This document shows positions 11,611 to 19,472 of a DNA stretch of 34,594 nt, piece by piece (the stretch's first letter is position 1; every line of letters starts with the position of its first letter). A model generated the notes under the pieces. The model saw nothing but the letters and a program-made list of their open reading frames with translations, searched no databases and was not told the origin of the DNA. Origin of the DNA: Myxococcales bacterium (GTDB lineage Bacteria > Myxococcota_A > Polyangia > Polyangiales > Ga0077539); contig JAUSAZ010000068.1 in the NCBI GenBank assembly GCA_030652255.1, positions 1 to 34,594 of the forward strand, written 5' to 3'. The position numbers and the translations under genes were made by a program.

Positions 11611-11734
11611 GAAGGTCAGCACAACCCCTGCTGCGGCCTCCGATCCAGCGGTCGGCCGCGCTCGAAATACCCCGCGTATGTCTCGCGCGGCCTCCCTCGT
11701 CTCGGGGTGCTCGCGACGGGTCGTGCTGACCCTC
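11611..11734. repeat. Nested inverted repeat filling a convergent intergenic gap
   Basis: Outer arms 11611-11627 and 11718-11734 pair over 17 positions with two mismatches (core GGTCAGCACAACCC against GGGTCGTGCTGACC). Middle arms GGCCGCGC (11654-11661) and GCGCGGCC (11685-11692) are perfect. Inner ATAC and GTAT flank a five-base loop. The fold starts right after the kinase stop and ends 11 bases before the stop of the convergent ABC gene. In minus-strand RNA both outer mismatches become G-U pairs. It could be a bidirectional terminator or a structured RNA. There is no T tract. Confidence 0.6.
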
Positions 11735-11745
11735 TGAGCGACGGC

Positions 11746-12423
11746 TCAGCCCGCGGCGCGTCGGACGCTGGCGACCCTGCCGCGGTCGAGGGTGATGCGC
11801 ACGTCGGCCACCCGCCCGGCGAAGGCGTCGTCGTGGGTCACCAGCACCACGATGCGCCCGCGCGACCGGGCCCGCGCGATGTCCTCCTCCAGCCGCGCGA
11901 CGGCCCGCGCGTCGAGCCCGGTGGTGGGCTCGTCGAAGAGCACCAGCGTGGGGTCGTGCAGCTCGGCGCGCGCCACCGCGAGGCGCTGCAGCTGCCCCCG
12001 GGAGAAGGTGCGCGCGGGGCGGTCGCCCAGGGCCGTGAGCCCGGCGCGCGCGAGCGAGGCCTCGATGCGGGCGCCGCGGTCGTCGAGGTCGTGCAGCGCG
12101 GCCATGAGCGCGAGCGACTCGCGGGGCGTGAGGTCGGGGTAGACCATCGCCTCGTGGGCCACGAGCCCGACGGTCGCGCGGATGGCCTCGCGGTCGTCGG
12201 GCATCTGGTACTCCCCCCAGCGCACCTCGCCCGCGGTGGGCCGCGAGAGCGTCGCCAGGATGGCCAGCAGGGTGCTCTTGCCGGCGCCGTTGCCGCCCTC
12301 CAGCGAGGCCACCTCGCCGGCGCGGAAGGTCGCGCTCACGCCCGCGAGCGCCCGGGTGACGCCGTACACGCGGGTGACCCGCTCGACGGTGACGGTCTCG
12401 AAGCTGGCGCGGGGGGGGGCCAT
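11746..12423 (-). CDS. ABC transporter ATP-binding protein, CcmA-like, orphan
   Basis: This is a 225-residue ABC ATPase. Walker A is GGNGAGKST (about 43-51), the Q-loop region reads VGLVAHEAMVYPDLT, the signature is FSRGQLQR, Walker B is LVLFDEPTTGLD, and the switch is VTHDD. The FSRG signature and short length resemble CcmA, the ATPase of the haem-exporting cytochrome c maturation complex, and also ABC-2-type exporters. No permease gene (ccmB, ccmC or ABC-2) lies next to it on either side, so its partner is elsewhere or it acts alone. I start it at the ATG at 12423. In-frame starts upstream to 12555 would run through the divergent promoter and the next gene. The gene converges on the Ser/Thr kinase, with the nested inverted repeat between them. 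Confidence 0.86.
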   Translation of the reverse strand: MAPPRASFETVTVERVTRVYGVTRALAGVSATFRAGEVASLEGGNGAGKSTLLAILATLSRPTAGEVRWGEYQMPDDREAIRATVGLVAHEAMVYPDLTPRESLALMAALHDLDDRGARIEASLARAGLTALGDRPARTFSRGQLQRLAVARAELHDPTLVLFDEPTTGLDARAVARLEEDIARARSRGRIVVLVTHDDAFAGRVADVRITLDRGRVASVRRAAG

Positions 12424-12462
12424 CGGGGGAGCGCGGCGCTTGCAGGCCGCGGGGTGGTGTCG

Positions 12463-12468
12463 CATAAG
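12463..12468 (+). promoter_or_regulatory. Predicted -10 element of YggX-like gene
   Basis: CATAAG ends 10 bases before the ATG at 12479. Read on the other strand the same bases give CTTATG, which could serve the divergent ABC gene. The 55-base gap between the two starts must hold both promoters. Confidence 0.4.
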
Positions 12469-12478
12469 TCGCCGCGCC

Positions 12479-12939
12479 ATGACCACCACCGTGAAGTGCA
12501 TCAAGTGCGGCGAGGATAAGCCCGCCCTCGCAGCCCCGCCGTTTCGCGCCGGCACCCGGCTCGGCCCGCTGGGCGAGGAGATCCAGCAGAAGGTCTGCTC
12601 GCCCTGCTACAAGGACTGGATCGCGATGAGCGTGAAGCTCGTCAACGAGCTGCGCCTCGACACCACCGACCCGCGCGGCCAGGAGATGTGGCTCAAGCAG
12701 ATGAAGATCTTCTTGAACCTCGACGAGTCGAGCGACCCGTGGGCCCGGCACCTCGACAAGCGCGTCGTGGTCGAGACCGTCGACGGCCGCACCGTCACCG
12801 CGACGCTCATCGGCGCCGACGAGCACCGGCTCACCTTCTCGGACTTCGACGGCGGCCTGCCCGCGGGCTTCGACACCGGCGCCAACAAGGGCTCCGGCGC
12901 CCTCGCCCGGGACGCCATCAAGACGGTCGAACCCGCCGC

Positions 12940-12943
<4 letters not shown>
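12479..12943 (+). CDS. YggX-like Fe(II)-trafficking protein with zinc-ribbon cysteines and C-terminal extension
   Basis: The 154-residue product has an N-terminal half that follows the YggX layout (PFRAGTRLGPLGEEI, then WIAMSVKLVNELRLD, then MKIFLNLDE). YggX proteins protect Fe-S clusters from oxidation and are thought to move Fe(II). Two features differ from E. coli YggX (about 90 residues, one Cys). Here two CxxC pairs (Cys7/10 and Cys40/43) could bind zinc or iron. An extra 70-residue domain (HLDKRVVVETVDGRTVTATLIGADEHRLTF) looks like a small beta barrel, perhaps Sm-like, which is inference. The start is set by the promoter position and by codon use. The stop overlaps the next gene as GTGA, suggesting coupled translation. 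Confidence 0.75.
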
Positions 12944-13830
<887 letters not shown>

Positions 13831-13839
<9 letters not shown>

Positions 13840-13860
13840 CGTCGCGCCCGGCTCTATACT
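13831..13860 (+). promoter_or_regulatory. Predicted promoter of second Ser/Thr kinase
   Basis: CCGACG (13831-13836) and TATACT (13855-13860) are 18 bases apart. The -10 ends 18 bases before the ATG at 13879. The -10 is one of the best in the window. Confidence 0.5.
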
Positions 13861-13878
13861 CCCGCCTCGGTCCCCCCA

Positions 13879-15063
13879 ATGGCCCAGCGCTTCATCCGGT
13901 GCCAGCTCTGCGGAATGCCGCACCCCGCCGAGGCGGAGCTGTGCCCGGTGCACCTGAAGCCCGTCGTCCCGGCGACCCGGGTCGTGGCCCCGCCGCGCGG
14001 GTCGCTCCCGGCCCCGCCGCCTGCGCCCGCGGTGGCCGAGGCGCCGCACCCGCCCGAGGCTCCCGGCGTGGCGCCCTCGCCCGGCGTGCCCAGCCCGGAG
14101 GCCCCGCTGGTGGGCCGGCTGCTCCAGGGGCGCTACCGCATCAACGGGCTCATCGCGCAGGGCGGCATGGGGGTGGTCTACGACGCGGTGCAGGTGAACC
14201 TCGGGCGCCGCGTGGCCATCAAGTGCCTGCACGCGAAGTACGCGCGCGACGCGGTGGCCATCGCGCGCTTCCAGCACGAGGCGGTGGTGTCGGGGGGCTT
14301 CGGGCACCCGCACATCGTCGAGGTGTTCGACATGGGCACGCTCGACGACGGCGCGCCCTTCCTGGTGATGGAGCGCCTCGAGGGCGAGACGGTCACCGCC
14401 CGGCTGCGGCGCGAGCGGCGCTTCGGCGTCGGGCTCGCGGTGAGCGTCGCGCGGCAGGCGGTGTCGGCGCTGGTCGCGACGCACGCGCGCTCGATCCTCC
14501 ACCGCGACCTGAAGCCCGACAACCTCTTCCTCGTCGACCGCGGGGCCGACACCCCGCGGGTGAAGGTGCTCGACTACGGCGTGAGCAAGGCCATGTCGGC
14601 GGTGGGCGACCCGCGGCTCACGCGCGCCGGCTTCGTGATGGGCACGCCGTCGTACATGGCCCCCGAGCAGGCCCGCGGCGAGGCCGACCTCGACGGCCGG
14701 GTCGACCTCTACGCCGTCGGGGTGATCCTCTACGAGACCCTCTGCGGGCGCCTCGCCTTCGGGGCGCGCACGCCCGCGGCGCTGCTGCTGGAGATGCAGC
14801 GCGGGCCCCCGGTGCGGCCGTCGATGCTGCGCCCGGGGCTCCCCCCGGCGCTCGACGCCCTGGTGATGCGCTGCCTCGCCTTCGAGCGGGGCGCACGGCC
14901 GCGCGACGCCGCCACGCTACAGCGCGAGCTGCAACTGCTCGGGGCGGTCACCGAGGCGACGCTCGACGACGACGACCCGACGGAGGTCACCGAGGTGCCG
15001 GAGACCTTCCGGCGCTCGGAGACCGGCGCCGAGGCGGTGCGGGTCTTCGCCCGGAAGCGCTAG
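13879..15063 (+). CDS. Cytoplasmic Hanks-type Ser/Thr kinase with N-terminal Cys cluster
   Basis: The 394-residue kinase begins with RCQLCGMPHPAEAELCPVH (Cys8, Cys11, Cys22), which looks like a small zinc-ribbon. A Pro/Ala linker (to about 75) follows. The kinase domain (about 85-350) has glycine loop AQGGMGVV, Lys115 in VAIKCLH, catalytic HRDLKPDN (208-215), DYG in place of DFG, and GTPSYMAPEQ. There is no membrane segment, so it is cytosolic. The C-terminal tail (DDDDPTEVTEVPETF) places two Thr residues in acidic context, the kind of site FHA domains bind when phosphorylated. The downstream receiver-GGDEF gene on the same strand may be co-transcribed. A functional link is inference. Confidence 0.92.
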   Translation: MAQRFIRCQLCGMPHPAEAELCPVHLKPVVPATRVVAPPRGSLPAPPPAPAVAEAPHPPEAPGVAPSPGVPSPEAPLVGRLLQGRYRINGLIAQGGMGVVYDAVQVNLGRRVAIKCLHAKYARDAVAIARFQHEAVVSGGFGHPHIVEVFDMGTLDDGAPFLVMERLEGETVTARLRRERRFGVGLAVSVARQAVSALVATHARSILHRDLKPDNLFLVDRGADTPRVKVLDYGVSKAMSAVGDPRLTRAGFVMGTPSYMAPEQARGEADLDGRVDLYAVGVILYETLCGRLAFGARTPAALLLEMQRGPPVRPSMLRPGLPPALDALVMRCLAFERGARPRDAATLQRELQLLGAVTEATLDDDDPTEVTEVPETFRRSETGAEAVRVFARKR

Positions 15064-15138
15064 CACCTCCGGGCGGTGGCCGGAGAAATCGACCGGGTGG
15101 CCTTCAGGACCGGACGGGCCCAGACGTTTTTGCCACGC

Positions 15139-16116
15139 ATGCCTCCCGAAGCGCCTGAGCAGGGCCCCCCCAAGCCGCGCATCCTCCTCGCCGACGACGA
15201 CCGGGTGGGGCGCCGTATCCTGGAGCGCCTCTTCGCCTTGCGCGGCTACGACGTCGTCGTGGCGGCCGACGGCGCGGAGGCCTGGCGCATCCTGGAGGCC
15301 GACGACGCGCCCCGGATGGCCATCCTCGACTGGTCGATGCCCGGCCTCGAGGGCGTCGACGTGTGCCGACGGGTGCGCGCGCGCGGCGACCGGCCCTACA
15401 CCTACCTCCTCCTGCTGACCGGCAAGCATGCTTCGAGCGACCTCGTGGAGGCGCTGGACGCCGGGGCCGACGACTTCATCAGCAAGCCCTTCAGCGTCGA
15501 CGAGCTCGTGGCCCGCGTCCGCGCGGGGCAGCGCGTGCTCGACCTGCAATCGGCCCTGCTCGACGCCCAGGAGCGCATGCGCGTCCTCGCGACGCACGAC
15601 GCGCTCACCGGGGAGTGGAACCGCGGGGCGATCCTCGGGATGCTCGAGTACGAGCTGGCCCGCGCGCGCCGCGAGGGGACCTCCGTCGCCGTGGTGCTGG
15701 CCGACATCGACCGCTTCAAGCTGGTCAACGACACGCACGGCCACGACGCCGGTGACGCGGTCATCCGCCACACCGTCGCGCGGATGAAGTCCTCGATCCG
15801 GACGACAGACCGCATCGGGCGCTACGGCGGCGAGGAGATGCTCGTGGTGCTGCCGGACTGTCCCCCGGGCGACCTGCGGACCGTCGCCGAGCGCGCCCGC
15901 GCCGCCGTCGCCGACGCGGTGGTGCTGCATGGGGGCAGCGCCCTCTCGGTCACCATCAGCCTCGGCGCGGCGGCGAGCGGGCACCGGGCCGGCGTGACCG
16001 CGGCGAGCCTCGTCACCGAGGCCGACCGCGCGCTCTACCGCGCCAAGAACGGCGGCCGCAACCGGGTCGAGCTCGCCAACGTCGCGCCCGCGCTCGCGCT
16101 GGCGTCCGGGCAGTGA
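15139..16116 (+). CDS. Response regulator diguanylate cyclase (REC-GGDEF)
   Basis: The 325-residue protein should make cyclic di-GMP when phosphorylated. The receiver domain (about 13-130) has the acidic pair DD (20-21), phospho-acceptor Asp64 (ILDWSMPG) and Lys116 (SKPF). The GGDEF domain (about 150-310) has DIDRFKLVNDTHGHDAGD and active-site GGEEM (230-234). An RxxD inhibitory site (RTTD, 221-224) sits exactly five residues before it. The last residue of the active-site motif is Met, where Phe is normal. I start at 15139. The GTG at 15076 would add 21 codons with several A/T third positions (gga, gaa, ttt, cca) unlike the rest of the gene. The hybrid kinase follows after 13 bases and is the likely phosphate donor. 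Confidence 0.92.
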   Translation: MPPEAPEQGPPKPRILLADDDRVGRRILERLFALRGYDVVVAADGAEAWRILEADDAPRMAILDWSMPGLEGVDVCRRVRARGDRPYTYLLLLTGKHASSDLVEALDAGADDFISKPFSVDELVARVRAGQRVLDLQSALLDAQERMRVLATHDALTGEWNRGAILGMLEYELARARREGTSVAVVLADIDRFKLVNDTHGHDAGDAVIRHTVARMKSSIRTTDRIGRYGGEEMLVVLPDCPPGDLRTVAERARAAVADAVVLHGGSALSVTISLGAAASGHRAGVTAASLVTEADRALYRAKNGGRNRVELANVAPALALASGQ

Positions 16117-16129
16117 GGGAGGCGCGACC

Positions 16130-18262
16130 ATGGGCACCACGGCCACGGTGAGCCATCGCCTCGCCGCGCTCCAGCAGCTCGTGCTCGACCTCGCCGCGGG
16201 CAACCTCGGGGCGCGCGTCGAACCGAGCGAGGCGGGCGACGAGATCGACGCGATCGCGGCGGGGCTGAACATGCTCGCCGCGGGGCTGGCCGCGAGCCGC
16301 GCGGAGGTCGCCGCCCGCCAGGCGGAGCACGAGCACAGCACGGCCGTCCTGCGCGCGATCCTCGGGCGGATGAACGAGGGCGTCGTCGCGGGCGACGCGG
16401 CCAAGAACGTCCTGGTCGTGAACCCCGCCGTCCGCCGCATCATTGGCGTCGACACCAGCGAGCCGGACTGGCTCATGGGCGTCCGAGAGACCATGAGGCT
16501 ACCCGACGGCGTCACTGCCCTCGGGCCCGACGACGGGCCCCTGCGGCGCGCCGTGATGGGCGAGACCTTCGACGGCCTGGAGCTGTTCCTGCTGCCGGTC
16601 CCGGGGCGGGACGGGACCTTCATCGACTGCTCCGGGGCGCCCCTCACGAACGACCGCGGCGAGTCCATCGGCGGCATGGTCGTCATCCGCGACATCACGG
16701 AGCGCAAGCGCGCCGAGGCCTCGCTCCGCCAGGCGAAGGACGAGGCGGAGGCGGCCACCGCGGCCAAGAGCGAGTTCCTCGCCAACATGAGCCACGAGAT
16801 CCGCACGCCGATGAACGGCATCATCGGCATGACGGAGCTGCTGCTCGAGACCGACATCACGCGCCACCAGCGCGAGTACCTCGACCTCGTGAAGACCTCG
16901 GCGGACTCCCTGCTCGACGTCATCAACAGCATCCTCGACTTCTCGAAGATCGAGGCCGGGCGGATGGAGCTCGACCCGCACCCGGTCGCGCTGCGCGACT
17001 GCGTCGGCGACGCGGTGCGGACGCTCGCCGTGCGCGCCCACCAGAAGGGACTCGCGCTCGCGTGCCGCTTCGAGGAGGCCGTGCCGGAGGAGGTGCTCGC
17101 CGACGCCGGGCGCCTGCGGCAGATCGTCATCAACCTCGTCGGCAACGCCGTGAAGTTCACCGCCCGGGGCGAGGTCGTCGTCGAGGTCGGCATGACCCCC
17201 GGGGACGACGGCGGACCGATGCTCCGCGTCGCCGTGAGCGACACCGGCGTGGGCATCCCCGAGTCCAAGCACGTGGCGATCTTCGAGTCCTTCACCCAGG
17301 CCGACGGGTCGACCACGCGGCAGTTCGGCGGCACGGGCCTCGGGCTCGCCATCGCCGCCCGCCTCGTCGCCCTCATGGGCGGCCGCCTGTGGGTCGAGAG
17401 CGAGGAGGGTCGCGGGAGCCGCTTCCACTTCACCGCCCGCGTCGGCCTCCGAGCGGAGGGGCGCTCCGCCCAGGCCGCGGAGCCGCCCGCTGCCGTCGGG
17501 GCCGGGCCCGCAGCCGGCCGGCGGCTGCGCGTCCTCCTCGCCGAGGACAACCCCGTGAACCAGCTGCTCGCCACGCGCATCCTGGAGCGGCGCGGGCACG
17601 CGGTGGTGCTCGTCGAGAACGGCGAGGACGCCGTGGCGGCCGTCGCGGCGGGACGCTTCGACGTCGTCCTGATGGACGTGCAGATGCCGCGGATGAACGG
17701 GCTCGACGCGACCCGCGAGATCAGGCGCCGCGAGGACGGCGCGCGGCTGCCCATCATCGCGCTCACGGCCCACGCGATGCCCAGGGATCGCGAAGAGTGC
17801 CTCGCCGCGGGCATGGACGGCTACCTCACGAAGCCCATCCGCGCGGTCGAACTCCACGCGGCGATCGCGGCGGCGACCGGGAGCGCCGGGGCGCCTGGTC
17901 CGGCCGCGGCCGAGGACGAACCCGCCGACGCGGCCTACGACCACGACGCGCTGCTGTCGCGCTGCGAGGGGGACCTCGAGCTCGTGCGCGAGGTGGCGAC
18001 CATCTTCCTGGAGGAGGTGCCGAGCCTGCTCGCCGCGGTCACGACCGCGCTGCACGAGGGCGACCTCCGACGGATCAGGGCCGCGGCGCACGCGCTGCGC
18101 GGGTCGCTAACCTACTTCGGCGCCAGGGCGGCGACGAACGCCGCGGAGCGGCTCGAGCGCGCGGAGACGGCCGACGACCTCGCGGCCGCGCCCGAGCACC
18201 TCCGCGCGCTGACCGCCCACGTCCAGCGGCTCCGCGCGGCGCTCGCCGCCCTTGCCGGTTGA
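16130..18262 (+). CDS. Cytoplasmic hybrid histidine kinase (PAS-HisKA-HATPase-REC-Hpt)
   Basis: The 710-residue phosphorelay protein has no membrane segment. In order it has a HAMP-like helical start (about 8-60), a PAS fold (about 70-190, ending VIRDITERKRAE), and a HisKA with His222 (FLANMSHEIRTPMNG). An ATP-binding domain follows with N-box N339, DTGVGIP (371-377) and GGTGLGL (400-406). The receiver has Asp516 (VLMDVQMPRMNG), and the C-terminal Hpt has His654 (AAHALRGSLTYFG). All four phosphotransfer residues are present, so a full His-Asp-His relay inside one chain is expected. GGGAGG lies seven bases before the ATG and directly after the cyclase stop. Co-expression and phosphotransfer to the REC-GGDEF protein are likely. 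The PAS ligand is unknown. Confidence 0.95.
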   Translation: MGTTATVSHRLAALQQLVLDLAAGNLGARVEPSEAGDEIDAIAAGLNMLAAGLAASRAEVAARQAEHEHSTAVLRAILGRMNEGVVAGDAAKNVLVVNPAVRRIIGVDTSEPDWLMGVRETMRLPDGVTALGPDDGPLRRAVMGETFDGLELFLLPVPGRDGTFIDCSGAPLTNDRGESIGGMVVIRDITERKRAEASLRQAKDEAEAATAAKSEFLANMSHEIRTPMNGIIGMTELLLETDITRHQREYLDLVKTSADSLLDVINSILDFSKIEAGRMELDPHPVALRDCVGDAVRTLAVRAHQKGLALACRFEEAVPEEVLADAGRLRQIVINLVGNAVKFTARGEVVVEVGMTPGDDGGPMLRVAVSDTGVGIPESKHVAIFESFTQADGSTTRQFGGTGLGLAIAARLVALMGGRLWVESEEGRGSRFHFTARVGLRAEGRSAQAAEPPAAVGAGPAAGRRLRVLLAEDNPVNQLLATRILERRGHAVVLVENGEDAVAAVAAGRFDVVLMDVQMPRMNGLDATREIRRREDGARLPIIALTAHAMPRDREECLAAGMDGYLTKPIRAVELHAAIAAATGSAGAPGPAAAEDEPADAAYDHDALLSRCEGDLELVREVATIFLEEVPSLLAAVTTALHEGDLRRIRAAAHALRGSLTYFGARAATNAAERLERAETADDLAAAPEHLRALTAHVQRLRAALAALAG

Positions 18263-18268
18263 GGGCGG
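18246..18268. terminator. Possible hairpin between convergent genes
   Basis: CCGCCCT (18246-18252) and AGGGCGG (18262-18268) can pair across a nine-base loop that includes the histidine kinase stop. The 36-base gap to the convergent phosphofructokinase-like gene has no other candidate. There is no T tract, so this is weak. Confidence 0.3.
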
Positions 18269-18298
18269 TGCGCCGGTAGAGGGCCCCGACGGGGGGGA

Positions 18299-19462
18299 TC
18301 ACGCCCCGCCCGCGGCGAAGCGCTCGCGCACCAGCGCCTGGAAGCGCGGCAGCCCGAGGCGGTCGAGCAGCGGGAGGAAGGCCGCCTCCACCCGGTCGTC
18401 GCGGGCGATGGTGGCGAAGGGGCGCACCCCGACGTCGTGGGCGCCGAGCACGAAGGGCATCACCTCCGAGCGCCCCGCGTCGAAGGCGTCGAAGAGCAGC
18501 GAGGCCTTGAGGTACGCCGCGGAGACCTCCAGGAAGGCCGGGCGCACGCCGCGGAGGTAGCGGCTGAAGGGCTCGGCGATGACCCGCTTGCGGGGGCTGT
18601 CGACGAGGCCCACCTCGGCGAGCTGGCGCAGCAGGAGGGCGCTCGCGGAGAGGCCCGGCTCGGTGCGGCGGCGCTCGGACTCGTAGCCCTCGGCCACCAC
18701 CACCACGGCGTAGTCGACCTGCGCGAGCTTCTCGGCGATCTCGCGCAGCACCTCGTCGGGGAAGCGGAAGAAGGGCAGCACCACGAGGTGCGCCCGCGCG
18801 GCGACGGCGCAGTGCAGGGCGTGCCGGCCGCTGCGGTTGCCCATGGTCTCGACGAGGTAGATGCGCTTGTGGGTGTAGGCGTCCTCGAGCAGCCCGCGCA
18901 CCACCGTGGCGCCCGCCTCGACGCCGGTGAGGAAGCCGATGGCCCGGTCGCCGCCGAGGTCGTCGTCGATGGAGACGTTGATGAAGCCGCTGGGGATGCG
19001 GGGGACGAGGTCTTCGAGCAGGGCCCGCTGGCCCTCGAAGGTGCCGTTGCCGCCGACGCACACGAGGTGCGTGAAGCCCTGCGCGGCGATGGTGGCGGCG
19101 GCCTCGCGGCGGCGGTCGGGGTCGTGGAAGCCCGCGTAGCGCTCGCTGCGGAAATCGCTGCCCGCGTCGAGCACCCGGCGCCCCATGGAGCGCGCCGGGA
19201 TGCCCTGCGCGAGGAGGGCGTAGCGCTCCTGGCGGCCGAGGATGAGCCGCTCGAACTTCGGCTCGGAGGTGGCGTCGCGGGTGAGCGAGCGGAAGCCCTC
19301 GCTCGCGGCCCACACCTCGTAGTCGCGGCGGACGGCCTCCTCGGTGAGGGCCACCGCGACGGAGGAGTAGCCCGGCGCGTTGCCGCCGTCGAAGACGACG
19401 AGCAGGCGGCGGGCGGTGGCGACCTGGTTGCTGGGCTGCCCGAAGGAGACGACCGTGGTCAT
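18299..19462 (-). CDS. Phosphofructokinase-family protein with altered phosphate loops
   Basis: The 387-residue protein has the PfkA fold order. GGNAPG (26-31) corresponds to GGDAPG, and GGNGT (137-141) to GGDGS/T. SIDDD (164-168) matches the catalytic TIDND segment, with the proton-abstracting Asp kept. Then come RAIGFLTGVEAG, VETMGNRSG (204-212, usual VEVMGR.aG) and AEGY (257-260). The family phosphorylates fructose 6-phosphate with ATP or PPi. Two loop aspartates are asparagine here, one of which normally helps hold Mg-ATP, so activity or phosphodonor may differ. Glycine in GGNGT rather than Asp argues for ATP over PPi if active. It starts 10 bases after the MATE exporter stop, so the two are probably one transcript. 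A -10-like TAATGC sits in that junction. Confidence 0.82.
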   Translation of the reverse strand: MTTVVSFGQPSNQVATARRLLVVFDGGNAPGYSSVAVALTEEAVRRDYEVWAASEGFRSLTRDATSEPKFERLILGRQERYALLAQGIPARSMGRRVLDAGSDFRSERYAGFHDPDRRREAAATIAAQGFTHLVCVGGNGTFEGQRALLEDLVPRIPSGFINVSIDDDLGGDRAIGFLTGVEAGATVVRGLLEDAYTHKRIYLVETMGNRSGRHALHCAVAARAHLVVLPFFRFPDEVLREIAEKLAQVDYAVVVVAEGYESERRRTEPGLSASALLLRQLAEVGLVDSPRKRVIAEPFSRYLRGVRPAFLEVSAAYLKASLLFDAFDAGRSEVMPFVLGAHDVGVRPFATIARDDRVEAAFLPLLDRLGLPRFQALVRERFAAGGA

Positions 19463-19472
19463 GCCTATCGCA

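Noticed and set aside
14917..17814. 965-codon open frame antisense to the kinase, GGDEF and hybrid kinase genes
   Set aside because: It overlaps three genes with complete catalytic motifs. Its sequence is low-complexity Arg/Ser/Ala typical of the antisense of GC-rich codons.
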